Assembly (NCBI RefSeq): GCF_030867095.1
Contig: NC_081824.1
Span: 363,463,829-363,527,828, forward strand
DNA from: Alligator mississippiensis
Lineage: Eukaryota; Chordata; Crocodylia; Alligatoridae
Length of the DNA stretch: 64,000 nucleotides
Reading direction: 5' to 3'
Shown: piece by piece, positions 11,155 to 22,148 of the stretch
How the letters are laid out: the number at the start of each line of letters is the position of its first letter
Numbering within the stretch: the first letter of the stretch is position 1
Position numbers and translations under genes: made by a program
Notes under the pieces: model-generated
Seen by the model: only the letters and a program-made list of their open reading frames with translations
The model's database searches: none
What the model was told of the DNA's origin: nothing

Positions 11155-12252
11155 CCTCACATGCAAGCACATGCACTTGCAGCAGCTCAAATCAAAGCGG
11201 CGAAAACTTGAGCTGGGGCTTTTTGCCTCCGTGCACAAGCCCAGACATGCACTTTGGTGTGGGGCAAATTGTGCCACTTGGGGCGAAATAACCCTGCCTG
11301 GCTCCTCCCAGATCTGCAGCCAGGGGAGCTAGAGCCTGAGGCCGGCACCTGTCCTGGCCCCAGCAGTATAAAAAGCTACCCTGTCAAGCAGCTCAGGGCC
11401 ACTTGTTCTCATGAGCTTCTAAGGCCTGACCACTTGGGATCTGGGGACAATCACTTTGCAGCAGCTGGACTGCTGAAGCAGCATCCCAAATTCACTCTTT
11501 AAAATACCCCAAAATCCATGTTCTTCCATAATTAGAACAAAAGACCACTATATATATTATGAGAGAGAGAGAGAGAGAGAAATCAGTTGGGCTATATTTT
11601 ATTGCTATATTTACAATGTTAAAGCAACTTAGAAGCCTACAAGTGTCACTATAATCATAATAAAATAAATTCTAAATATATGTTTTGATGTTTGCTTTTT
11701 GCTTTCTTATCACATGATGGGTGTGTGATGGGGGGGTTGCAGGTGGGAGCTGGGGGATGTGGTGGGTGTAGAGGGATGTGGGGGGATGTGGGTCAGTCTG
11801 TGGGTAGGTGTTGGGAGAGTGGGGGGGGGGCTGGGGGCCAGACAGGGCCCCCCCCCCATGGTCCCCTTCCCCCTCCTTCAGCTCCCCAACTCCCCAAAGC
11901 CAGGTCCACGTCCCTGCAGCCTGCATCGCTTCTTGCCCTGCATGGGCAGGCAGCATGCTTCAGCACTGGGACAAGGGCCAGCCATAGAGACATTCTAGCT
12001 GCTACTGCAGTGGCTCTATGGAGGACCTGAACCTCTGGTTGCCTCAGACCATGGTCCAGGATGGTGCCCTGCCCTGCTTTTTTCCCCTGGCATATTTTTT
12101 GGCACCTGGATCTCCAGGTATCAAATTCTGCCCACACACTGCAAATATGCAGCGCAGGGAATGTTTTTTTGTTCCCACATGTGAGTCTTGCAGCATCTCA
12201 AAGGGGTTTGAGATGCTGCAAGAGGCACATGCACGTTCATGTGGATGCGCCC
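11155..12252. mobile_element. non-autonomous DNA element with long inverted ends, 1.1 kb
   Basis: The left end (GGGTGCATCCTCACATGCAA, then GCACATGCACTTGCAGCAGC) is mirrored by the right end (GCTGCAAGAGGCACATGCAC, then ATGTGGATGCGCCC), giving imperfect inverted ends of about 45 bp. The interior is non-coding: a (GA)10 run at 11561-11580, a G-rich block at about 11716-11835 and GC-rich filler. No transposase frame is seen. The right end contains a perfect 16-bp hairpin (12187-12222). An outer duplication is not evident, so the superfamily is open. Confidence 0.55.
12187..12222. repeat. perfect 16-bp inverted repeat, GGGG loop
   Basis: CTTGCAGCATCTCAAA (12187-12202) and its exact reverse complement (12207-12222) flank a GGGG loop. 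It lies at the right terminus of the DNA element at 11155-12252, so it is more likely transposon terminal structure than a terminator. Confidence 0.9.
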
Positions 12253-13161
12253 ATTAAGTATGAAGTATATCATGCTATTGAGGTGTTCCCCTTCTTGGAA
12301 ATCAGATATCACTGTGCCACTCAGAAATGGGATCACCTGTCTATCGCATGTTATTCTGCCACAGAATATTGAGCTGTAGACATTTTCACTCTCCCCGCTG
12401 AAGAGCAGAAACATGTTTATACAGGTACATCTCAGACTTCACTCTCTCCAGTCCCTGTCTCTTCTGCTCCTATATAGTATGGCTAACTGGGCAGTTCTAG
12501 TGTCCTACATGACCAACACAAAGACTCTCCTCAGGTGTAGAACAGGTATAACTTTAATACTTCCTTTTTTTCTGTGGAAGACAATCTGTTGTTAAAATGA
12601 CAGGAGGTATATTATTATAACCAAAACTTTTCCTAACATACATTCCTTGCCACCATCCAGTGGGTGGCTGGGCAGTTTATTTATCACAATAAATTAATGG
12701 TCTATCATTTGTCAAAAAACACAGAAAAACTTCACAAGTTTATAATACTGAAATAATCATTTTTACCATTCATACATAGCTGTACTAACTGACTCAATAA
12801 CAAAATATGCAGCACATTTGCATCACAAATGCATTGCTAAAAGCATGGTCTCTGTGTTACTGCTTCATTCCATTAATTAAAAATAAGGAGAAAGCTAGAA
12901 ACAGCTGTGTGCTTTTCTTCTGGTTTTCATTGTTTCACTGTGAACTGCAAGCATGCAATAAAAGTGTTGGGCTTCTTTTCATTTTTTTTATTTGTCTTTT
13001 AAAAAAGAAGACAGACACCAGACTTCTGTTTACTCAAGGTGGGTCAAATGTTGAATCCTTATGAGGTGCATGCTTTGTCAAAGCTGTCACTGAAATTATA
13101 ACCTACTCAAGATCCAGGGGTATTTTCTCATTGTCCTTAATGGATCACAATTTCTGCCTCT
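12253..13161. other. AT-rich intergenic sequence, no gene recognised
   Basis: No supported exon. T-rich runs at 12976-13010. Confidence 0.5.
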
Positions 13162-13258
13162 AGTAAGGACCAAAATGCATATTAGTTCTTGTCTATTTTT
13201 TTCTCCTTTTCTGCATTGGCACTTTGTTCTGTAATTCACAGTTTGATAAAGGTCATTT
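13162..13258 (+). repeat. unclassified repeat, partner of 9221-9318
   Basis: Matches 9221-9318 across nearly the whole length with small indels in the T runs. Flanks differ. Family unknown. Confidence 0.6.
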
Positions 13259-13752
13259 GCCCATAGAAGGGATGGATTAAAAATTGGTGGCCAAATTTAT
13301 GAGTCCCTTACTTGCTTTTATCTCAGTCTAAAATCAGGCAAAACCTCCTTAGGCCTCCAGGAAGAAAAGTTGATTGAGGACTGAAGATTTTGCCCAATAT
13401 GGATAATAGCTGGGTAAAGGAGCTTCTCATAATGATAATAACTGCAGTCATGTGGGAAAGTTTCCTTCAGAGATTACAAACTAGGTAACAGCTTTGACAA
13501 GTAGTGATTAATCTCTTGTTAACCACACAAATAGCAAAGAATCTTACAGAAGCCAAAACTATCTACATGGAAACCTTGTGCTTTTGACTTGCCTTCCACC
13601 CTTGCTGCTCTCCTCCACACTCTTTCTGTAGATACCACTGGACTACCTGTTCATTTTACCACATTCTGCTGCTCAGCCCGTCTCAAATTCCCCACTTCAT
13701 TCCAACCACAGGCAGCCCCCACCCCACAGATTGTATACAACAAGGTCTAGAG

Positions 13753-14058
13753 CAGTGATTCTTAACAGGGTGCATGCCTTGAGTTCCTCTTAAGGGTGTT
13801 ACAGAGGGGTATGCAATATTAGCACCATTAGGTGGGCAAGCACCTGCACATTTCACAAGATAAATCCAGGAATTTCAAGTAGGATGCCATACTGTCAAAA
13901 ACATTCTGCCCTGTCCTTTGGAGTTCTTTGCAACAGAGGAATTGCTCTATTATTCTTCCATTATCAAAAAACAAGTGAAAGCTAATAGCTGGCATTTTCC
14001 AAGGTATCGGTTGAGTCTAACACGGGTACCCTGAATCTAGAAAGGTTGAGAACTACTG
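13753..14058. mobile_element. hAT-type non-autonomous element, 306 bp
   Basis: Ends are CAGTGATTCTTAACAGGG and AAAGGTTGAGAACTACTG, the 'CAGTGGTTCTCAACC' type of terminal inverted repeat typical of hAT elements. Flanking 8-mers GTCTAGAG and TTTTAGAG match at six of eight positions. It is non-coding. Divergence of the ends suggests an old insertion. Confidence 0.7.
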
Positions 14059-14248
14059 TTTTAGAGTCATATAGATACAAGGCTGCTATAGTATGATCCA
14101 CTACCAACAACAAATCTATTAGGTTTCCAGATAGGATCTTTTGACTATCCATGACTCTTCACCACGTCAGTAGGATATAAACTCCAACTCAGTTACATCT
14201 ATTTCACCGGCTCTCCACTAATTTATTTTTCACTTCATTGCCTTACAC

Positions 14249-14462
14249 CAGTGGTTTTCAATCTGTGGTCTGCAGACTCTTGGGGGCCACAACCTATGTC
14301 TAAGGGGTCTTTGAAAGATGACTATGATCGATCAAAAGTATGTGAATACCCATATTTACAATTCAAAGGAGTCTGTACCTCCATTCAGAATTTCCAAAGG
14401 GGTCCACACTTCCATTTGAAATTTTTTCAGGATCTGAAAATAAAAAAGGTTGAAAGCCACTG
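14249..14462. mobile_element. hAT-type MITE, 214 bp, perfect 8-bp duplication
   Basis: Ends are CAGTGGTTTTCAATCTGTGG and AAAGGTTGAAAGCCACTG. The element is flanked by CCTTACAC at 14241-14248 and again at 14463-14470, an exact 8-bp target-site duplication as hAT elements make. A shorter relative is at 62038-62154 (shared ATTCAAAGG, GGGTC, CCATTTGAAATTTTTT). Non-coding. Confidence 0.9.
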
Positions 14463-14470
14463 CCTTACAC

Positions 14471-16179
14471 CCTAGCATTTTTTACAGTTTGAGCTGTCAC
14501 ATTGTACACAGACATTGTTTTCTCATTCCCTTGCTAGCCTTTGTAGAAAAGATGCATTTGTAGTGCACTCAAGAATTAGCTAGGTTTTTTTACACTTATA
14601 AATTGCTTATATGAATCTAGCCCTTTTACCACTAAAATATGATTTTTCCCAGTGGCATTTTTTCTGTTTGCAATCTTTGTTGATTTGGTTCATTGCTTAT
14701 CAGTAGTGAACTGGGCTTCACATGATAAACTTGATGAGGAAAGAAGCAGGGTGATTTCAGCAATGAGGAAATTGCTTTCATCATTGGCTGGTGCTTTAAA
14801 TCATAAAATACATGAGGTGCTTGTCTACAAACTTTCCAGAGACTAGCTTGTAAAAAAAATGAATCTGTCATTGTGGAATATGGTACGTACAAATCAAGGA
14901 AGCAGTGAAATTTACGGGATAGAGAAATGATTGTAGTACTGCATTTTAATGGCACATTTAAACAGCATTTAAATCCCACAGTCCTGTTTGTAGAAAAATT
15001 ATTCATATTGATGAGACTTTTCTCACACAAGTATTGAAACTGATCTCAATAGGCTTTCTCTTGAGAGCTTGTGAGCACCATGCCAAGTGGTCTACAGGGA
15101 ACTCCTATGATTATACTCTCCTTGCTGACATGACTTCATTATTTTAGCAGCACACAGTCCTCAGTAAAACTGAATGAATTTACAATTATTAGGCCTAACT
15201 CTGTGTGCGGATGCAGCTTTCTATCCCCCAGATCTAGAACTCAGTAGCAACACTGATGAGTTTGGTATAAATATCTAGATAGGCAAATACATCTGGGATT
15301 TTGGAACTCCAGATTCCTCTCAAAGTCAAATGTGTGAAATGTGAATGAGACACTCTAAGGATGAGCCTGGAATGTCATAATTCCAGGTCTCTGTGCAGGC
15401 ACTTATATACCATGTCTATTATTGTTGCATATAAGTTTAAAGAAAAATGGTAAGCCTTATCACTGCACTAAACCAGCGACTGCTGTTGTGTCAGCTGTAG
15501 CAAGTGTATCATATCTTAAAGCTACAAACACTTGACTTTATATTAGCGCAACTTTTTTTTTCTTAATTTCAACTTCACTTTAAAGAGGTGGGAGTAAAAA
15601 CTATTAGACACTAATTAAGCAATAATACTAATGGAGCTTTGCATTATGATAACTAGATAACAAACTTTTGCTGGAAGATAAAAACAGAAGCATTTGCTGG
15701 AAGCAAGTGCTAAGTCAAAGGTAGACTATTTAGTTCCAGTGGAGCAGACAGTAATCCAAGCTTGTTAATTCCATTAACATTATTTTTATAATATCAGAGT
15801 TTTGTTTCTCAAGCCAACAACAATGAGAACCTCCACGCACATCATAATGGATTTACCTTTATTGTGAGAATTCCAATTTGGCATCACTCTAGGGAATTTT
15901 TTATCAGGGGAATTAGAGAGAAAGAGTAGTGGTTAATGGCAGTGCTGTATTCTGCATTGCCATGTGGGACAGAGATTTAATTCCTGATTATGGTTTAAAA
16001 ATATCTGGGACTACAGAAGGTGGGAGTTTTAAGGGTAGAATATGGTCAGGCTCTAGTAGTTAATGAAAGGTGAGGTAACAATTTACCTTGCATCATGTAA
16101 CTCCAAATCTTCCAGCTGAGGAAGAAGCAGTATTGAAACATCTTACAATTCTGATCTGGGAAGCTGAGAGCAAAAATGA
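14471..16179. other. AT-rich intergenic sequence, no gene recognised
   Basis: About 1.7 kb without a supported exon or identifiable repeat. It is the longest repeat-poor stretch in the left part of the window; whether it is conserved non-coding DNA cannot be judged from one sequence. Confidence 0.5.
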
Positions 16180-16290
16180 GAGATTACTATTATTACTCTT
16201 TATATAATTCCATAGGTGTCATGGGAACTTTACAGATGTATAAGAAGAGAAGATCCTTTCCATAAGAAGCTCACAGTCTAAATTCAACAG
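16180..16290. repeat. old SINE/LINE-like fragment
   Basis: The phrase GGAACTTTACAGATGTATAA, then AAGAAGCTCACAGTCTAAAT resembles the '...ctttacaaa...aaggagcttacaatctaa' end of ancient amniote repeats. Weak similarity judged by eye. Confidence 0.35.
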
Positions 16291-16962
16291 ATAGCACAAT
16301 GCAAGATCTCAGTGCTTCTTGGGAAGGAAAACAAACTGGGACAAATAAAAGAACAAAGTGCCCCACAAGTGCAATATTTGTGGTATTCAATGTGTGTCAG
16401 TTCTGGCTCATACACTTCTTGTGCCTGTTTTTCTCCCAATGTGATCAGGTGCAAGTGGGGGACTAGACAACACCAAATGCAGCTGAGATTGGTGATGAAA
16501 AGCAACTGAGAGAAGACAGTTCATGACTCATTTCATGCTCTGAAAGGTGCCAGGCAAATCCAAAGCCCTTTTAAGTCAATAAGAATGTCTTCATTGACCA
16601 CAGTGGATTTTACATCACACCCACAGATGGCTGCAATCATCTAACATTTAGGATTGGGTCTTATGCTATAATGCATGCATAAATATTTAAAAACTAATCA
16701 TATTTGGCTACTATTGTTGTTATTTCTCCCTTACATTATAATACTACGCAGCCCTCAGTTAAGAGGCCCCATTGTATTGTACTAACATATGTGCAGACAC
16801 AATCCCTCCCTGGAAGAGTTTCCACTCTACAGATTGTTGAGGAATCAGAAATACCCTTAGCTGGGAAGAGTCAGAGTTCAAGAATTGTGCATAAAACTAG
16901 TGGTAGGTCCCAGCACTGCATTCCAGAATCCTGTCATGTAAAAAGATCACTAAAGCTAAGAT

Positions 16963-17105
16963 AAGAATGATAATATAGAGCATTTATATAATATTTTTCA
17001 TCAAGAGGTCTAAATGAGCTTTTTTAAGGTTGATCAGAGTTATCATCCCTATTTTATAGACAGAAAAACTAAGGCAGAGAACTGAGATCACAGAGTAAGT
17101 TTTTT
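16963..17105 (+). repeat. MIR/core-SINE-like fragment
   Basis: TTATCATCCCTATTTTATAG followed by ACAGAAAAACTAAGGCAGAG matches the familiar MIR-type phrase 'atccccattttacagatgaggaaactgaggcacagag'. Degenerate, as expected for a pre-amniote-radiation SINE. Confidence 0.6.
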
Positions 17106-17228
17106 GCTGAGGTATAAATATCTCCTGACACTGGCTTGTCTGCACAGTCTCTATGGCAACGTTGCCTCTGTAAGACAGGTGAAGGATGGCATTGGTGGGC
17201 TCTCTTTCCCTCCTCTGGTTTCAGCTTC

Positions 17229-17261
17229 CTGCCCCTGCCCCTGCCCCTGCCCCTGCCCCTG
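17229..17261. repeat. (CTGCCC)n short tandem repeat
   Basis: About five and a half copies of CTGCCC. Confidence 0.95.
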
Positions 17262-17334
17262 AGGGCAAATGGTATAGGACCCAGGAAGCCTGCAGCGCAG
17301 AAGGGTCTCCATCTGGTGGGTGGTAGGTTACTTA

Positions 17335-18480
17335 CCATCACCAAGAGTTTGACAAGAATAATGAGGAAATCCTAGCACTTATCCATCAGAAGAGAACCAT
17401 GTTCTGCAGTTTGGCAAAATGAACCCTCCAACCAGCAAAAACAAGAGGCCAGATTAAAGCTGTAGTTCAAAGGAGGCTATGGGACTTCAAGAGCCAGTGG
17501 TGGCAAGACCGATCTGCAGTCCACCCTTGACCTTTCTTCAGGTGCCTATCATAGCCTGGGACTCTCCCTTAATATTGGGAAGACCAAGGTGCTCTTACCA
17601 GCCTGCCCCAGCACAAGCTCCACCCCCCCCCACCCAAAAAAATAAATATCATTGCTGGAGAATCCCTGGGAAACATTGAGCATTTCCCATACCTTGGCAG
17701 TTACTTCTCCCAGTCAGTCATGACTTGATGTAAAAATTGAACATAGGATTCACTGTGCCTTCAGAAAGCTGGTTCACTGTGTCTTTGCTGACTAAGATCT
17801 GCAGATGGAAACTAAGATCCTGGTCTACAATGCAGTGGTTATCCCCACGCTCATCTATGGGTGAGAGATGTGGGGGACATATCAAAGCCATCTTGAGAAC
17901 CTGGAACAGTTCCATCAGTGTTGCCTCAGGAACATCCTTCACATTAGATGGGAAAACCACTGCACCAGTGCCATCATTCTCTCTGCAGCTAACATAACCA
18001 GCATTGAAGCAAAGATCATGAAACATCAACTCCACTGGGCTAGCCACTGTGTGTGGATGGCTGACACTCATCTCCCAAAGCAAGTACTCTGCTCTCAACT
18101 CAGTCATAGTAAAAGGACCTGCAGAGGACAGAGGAAGCGCTACAAGGACACACCTGAAGATGGGTGGCATCAACCCTGCAAACTGAGAAGTGCTGGCTGG
18201 TAACCGGTCTCAATGGCACTGCACCATACATCAAGCTGCTGTCCACTTTGAAGAGAACCATCTTGTTCAGAAAGATGAGAAACGGCAGAGGAGGAAGGAA
18301 AGTGCACAACATCCCGGCCAACAGCTGTGCACCCCGCAAGGCACTACCTGTCATATCTGGAAAAGCTTGCAGAGCACATATTGGACTCTTCAGCCATCTT
18401 TAAACTCACCAGCAATTCCACCTCCCCCCCTACCCGGCAGACTTCATCCTATCATTCTCATATTGAGGGATAGATGAAGA
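17335..18480 (+). mobile_element. non-CR1 LINE fragment (RTE/I-like lineage, unresolved)
   Basis: Broken frames on the plus strand encode pieces of a non-LTR retrotransposon unlike CR1: a linker with AVVQRRLWDFKSQWWQD (about 17459-17510), then, after an internal gap, AYHSLGLSLNIGKTKVL-like sequence (about 17540-17595), HFPYLGSYFS, LEQFHQCCLRNILHIRW (about 17890-17950), ANITSIEAKIMKHQLHWA, LPKQVLCSQLSHSKRT and GQRKRYKD. The end has KACRAHIGLFSHL (about 18361-18400), the remains of a C-terminal C2H2 finger. This architecture (linker, RT, thumb with LEQFHQR.LR.IL.I.W, terminal zinc finger) is known from LINEs of fish and reptiles. Much of the palm domain, including the catalytic motif, is missing near 17515. 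Several stops and frame changes make it old and dead. Confidence 0.75.
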
Positions 18481-18745
18481 AGGCAGATGGAGGGGGACTG
18501 CCAGAGGCAAACTGGGGATCCACACAGCACATGGCTTGGGGACCTGCATGGCTTTCAACTATTCAGAAGTTTAATAGCCCTGATTTAGTCTATTCACTTG
18601 TATAGAGTCTTTATATAGTCCATGCACTTTGATATTAATCCTTCATAGAGACCGTAAACTGGAGTTTGGCTAAAGTATATCCTCCAGAAAGGCACCTAGT
18701 CTTGATCTGAGCACTTTGAGATAAAGAATCCAGTTTCCCTGTGTT

Positions 18746-18851
18746 CTCAGATTATGCATTGTTCTGGACCTTCTTTCCTGGAATTATTGATTATAGATAA
18801 TCATGCATAGATAGACATCTTATCCTCTCTAAGTGGTCTGTTCTTTCAGAG
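18746..18851 (+). repeat. unclassified repeat, also at 25302-25406
   Basis: About 105 bp matching 25302-25406 at roughly 90 percent by eye, including CTCAGATTATGCATTGTTC and an identical 20-mer TATCCTCTCTAAGTGGTCTG. Flanks diverge sharply at both ends. Family unknown. Confidence 0.7.
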
Positions 18852-19119
18852 TAACCTTAGGATTACATCCTATTTACTTTTCAAGTGCCTAAGTGACATG
18901 TATCTATAGCCACATAACAGTAATTTATGGAGATTATGCAGTGTGTGTGATTTTGTTAGGAATATGGTAAAATAGGAAGGCCCTGAACACATACTTGACA
19001 GAAGTAAAATGGAGAAGAAGGAGAATGAAACAGAAACAGAATCATTCTGCGCACCTGTGAGAAGTAAAATGGTGGACAAACATAACCCTTACATGTTTTA
19101 AACTAGTAACCTAGTGGTT

Positions 19120-19205
19120 TTAAACCTAACCTAGTGGTTAGGACACTTGCCCAAGGAGCAGGAGAATTAGGTTTAGGCCCTCCATATCCAGAAGGATTAG
19201 GACCT
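19120..19205 (+). repeat. tRNA-like SINE head fragment (MIR-type)
   Basis: CCTAGTGGTTAGGACACTTG followed by CCAAGGAGCAGGAGAATTAGG resembles the tRNA-derived head of MIR/core-SINEs ('gtctagtggttagagca...'). It lacks a tRNA fold and is not a tRNA gene. Confidence 0.45.
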
Positions 19206-19534
19206 TTCTTCTATTACCCAGCAAAAGTGCTCTATCATCCAGGTTATGAATTAGACATTACACAAAGTATCCAGCCTTTCCCTTGAAGCTGGCACCTTCC
19301 CTGTAATATTCACTGAGTAAAATAAGATAAAGGACTTTGCAATCACTTCTGCTCCACTGGGAGTTTAGGCCCAAACTAAAATCAACAGCTACCTCCCTTC
19401 CAGGGCAATATCTCCTCTCACCAGAGCATCCTTTTTCTGGCTTATTTTTCTCCTTGACCCACAAATAACCCCTTCTTCATTGCCTAGTGGGCCACCTTCA
19501 ATAGTAAGGGATGCCAGGTGTGCTGGAAAATACT

Positions 19535-19690
19535 TAAACTGTGGTCTAATGGCTAGAGCACTTTTCTGGGAAATAGGAAACACTGGTTTAAACACCTCTG
19601 GGTAAAAAGGCCTAGAAGCCAAATCTGTTCCAGAAGCAAATGTCCTAATAACTAAGCTATTAAACTGAAGGATGGTGCGACCTGCTACAA
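19535..19690 (+). repeat. tRNA-like SINE head fragment (MIR-type)
   Basis: GTGGTCTAATGGCTAGAGCA matches a pol III A-box-like SINE head. It is followed by GGGAAATAGGAAACACTGG, as in reptilian MIR-like elements. Degenerate. Confidence 0.5.
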
Positions 19691-19904
19691 GCCATGGTCT
19701 TTCTGTGGATTAGGTTTTAGGACATGCCTAGCATTGTGTATGAGCCTGGGCTGTAGGCAGTTCTATTCCCTGCCCCCACCCCAGGCAGATACACAGTCTG
19801 AGCATGCCTGTTGAGGAGCACAACTCCAAAACTCACTACAAAGGACTGAAAATGGCAGTTACCTGACTGTATAAGTGCTGCTTAAGTGCCTGAGGGGGAA
19901 ATAG

Positions 19905-20983
19905 AAATCATAGAAAATGAGGGTTAGAAGGAATCTTAAGAGATCATGTAGTCCAGTGGTTCTCAACCTTTATTGTACCAGGACCCATTTGTAAACATCA
20001 TTGGCCAGTCCCAACCCAATGCCCCTAACTCCCAACCTGCTGCCCACCACCCCCAGTCCCACAGTGTGTGGGGTAGGAGGTGGGTGTGTGGGGCGGCGAG
20101 GGGCAGGGGGAAAGCAGCCCCTTGTAGGCTGGAACTCTTCTTGCAACCCACTTTTGGGTCACAACCCATGGGTTGAGAAACACTGATTTAGTCCAACCCC
20201 ATGATCAAAGCAGGACCATCCCCAACTAGATCATCCCAGCCAGGCCTTTGTCAAGCCAGGCCTTAAAAACCTCCAAGAATGGAGATTCCACCACCTCTCT
20301 AGGTAACCTGTTCCAGTGCTTCACCAACTTACTAGTAAGAAAGTTTTTCCTCATACCCAACCTAAACCTCCCTTGCTGCAACGGAGACCATTTTTCCTTG
20401 TTATGTCATCAGCCACCACTGAGGTGAATCTAGCTCCATCCTCTTTGGAATCACCCTTCAGGTAGTTGAAGTCTGTTATCAAATCCCCCCTCAGTCTTCT
20501 CTTCTGCAGACTAAATAAATCCAGTTCCTGCGGTCTTTCCTCATAAGTCATGTGCCCCAGCCCCCTCACCATTTTTGTTGCCCTCTGATGGGCTCTCTCC
20601 AACTTGTCCACATCCTTTCTGTAGTGGGGGGCCCAAAACTGGACGCAGTACTCCAGATGTGGCCTCACCAGTGCTGAATAGAGGGAAATGATTACTTCCC
20701 TTGATCTGCTGGCAATGCTCCTACTAATGAAGCCCAATATGCTGTTAGTCTTCTTGGCAACAAAAGCACCGTGTTGACTCATATCCATCTTATTGTCCAC
20801 TGTAATCCCCAGATCCTTTTCTGCAGAGCTGCTGCTTAACCAGTTGGTCTCAAGCCTGTAGCAGTGCATGTGATTGTTCCTACCTAAGTGCAGGACTTTG
20901 CATTTGTTCTTGTTGAACCTCATGAGATTTCTTTTTTTCCAATCCTCTAATTTGTCTAGGTCACTCTGAATCCTATAGTGAGG
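19905..20983 (-). mobile_element. CR1 LINE, 3' segment of a larger interrupted copy
   Basis: On the minus strand: SDLDKLEDWKKRNLM, NKNKCKVLHLGRNN, ERAHQRATKMVRGL, LQKRRLRGDLIT, then the 3' UTR ending in an AATCATAGAAAAT-type tail at 19905. A hAT element (19954-20185) is inserted in the 3' UTR. The upstream part of the same copy resumes at about 22149 beyond a 1.2 kb insertion: frame and motif order ([15 protein letters not shown], then IQSDLDKLEDW) run on across the gap. A few frame breaks make it inactive. Confidence 0.9.
19954..20185. mobile_element. hAT-type MITE inserted in CR1
   Basis: Ends CAGTGGTTCTCAACCTTT and GGGTTGAGAAACACTG. Flanking 8-mers ATGTAGTC (19946-19953) and ATTTAGTC (20186-20193) match at seven of eight. 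Removal in thought restores a continuous CR1 3' UTR, so the hAT insertion is younger than the CR1 copy. Non-coding, 232 bp, GC-rich centre. Confidence 0.9.
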
Positions 20984-22148
20984 GGGAAAAGAGTGGGGCA
21001 AGAGGAAAGCCCCAGAAGACCTGACAAGGGACACTCACCCCAGGTGTAGAGAGATGCCCAGCTGGAGTAGAAAGCATGCTGCTGCATTTCTGCAGCATAT
21101 GCTTCCTGCGGATTAGTGGAAGGAACATGCAGAAGGATATTTCCGGCCCTGGAGAGGAGCAGCCAGATGAGGACCACAGGCAGTGGACTGAGGCGACACC
21201 AGAAGTTTCCCCTGCTGACAGTGTCCTGTAGCCAACAGTGGATGAGAAAGGCAGACCCACTGGTCAGAGTGGTTGAAGGACAACTGACAAGCTTTCGGAC
21301 ATGCTGAGCCAGGAAATCATTCAAAGACCGCTGGGTGAAGTTGAAAGCAGTGGAGTCACCATGAGTCGGTGAGTAAGTTTTCAGGGGCACTTCCCTCTTT
21401 GCTTCCTTTCGCTTTCTTCTTTCTGTTGTGCTTTTTTTTTGGGGGGGGGGGGGGCAGGATTGTGCTCCCCTCCCACTGTGCCAGGGAAAGTGGCAGGAAG
21501 GATAGCTCCCCTCCTTGAAGGCGCCCATCAGTCCTGACCCATTAATTGATTTAATTTGTTTTGATCAACTGATGCAACCTTAAAAGACTGACCCAGACTG
21601 ATTAAGCCAGAAACCTGGGATGCATTGATTTCATTTTGATTATCTACTTCATTATCTGATTGGGTTCTTGAGGGACTGACCTAGACTGATTAATCCAGGA
21701 ACCTGGGAAGGATTGATTTAAGGTCATTTGCCTTATGGATTTTAGGCAGACTGATCTCAGTTAATGGACTTATGAACCAAGGGGTGAGTAATTTAAAGCT
21801 GGCCTCAGGGAGCCTGGATGAATGTATTTAAACTCCTAGACTGGTAAGCCAGTGTTTAGCTGCCACCAGCAACAGGAGTGATAAAGATCCAGACCCTGAC
21901 ATGTGTCTTCCAGGAAGTGCTAAGAGTAGGATGTGAGGGGGGGCAGAGCCCCACAAAGAAAACCTTCTGAGAGGACCAACCAGGATCGCTGCCAGCCCAC
22001 ACATCCAGCTCCCAATAGTTAAAAGAATATCAAGATGTGTCAGGTGAGAAAAGAACAGCGGAGATTGGTGGTGGGGGTACTGTCCTGTGCCCCAATGGCT
22101 TACTCTGGAAAGATGTCAGGCAGATGTGGGCCACGGCCATGCAGCACC
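20984..22148. mobile_element. unclassified 1.2 kb insertion inside CR1
   Basis: This DNA interrupts the CR1 RT region cleanly, between codons for DRLE and IQSD. It encodes no recognised protein. It contains a T9G14 run (21432-21454) and a direct repeat of about 45 bp, GACTGACCCAGACTGATTAA at 21586 and a close copy at 21674. Several CCTAGA/CCTATA-like words lie near the edges, but no convincing terminal inverted repeat or target duplication was found. It may be an unfamiliar non-autonomous element; other origins are possible. Confidence 0.5.

Noticed and set aside
11692-12137. Frames of about 110 codons on both strands
   Set aside because: Derived from G-rich low-complexity DNA inside a non-autonomous element.
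12187-12222. Transcription terminator hairpin
   Set aside because: No bacterial context and no T run follows. It is part of a transposon end.
19535-19690. Possible tRNA gene (GGTCTAATGGCTAGAGCA)
   Set aside because: Only an A-box-like head is present. There is no cloverleaf or anticodon arm, and a similar piece recurs at 19120, so it is a SINE relic.
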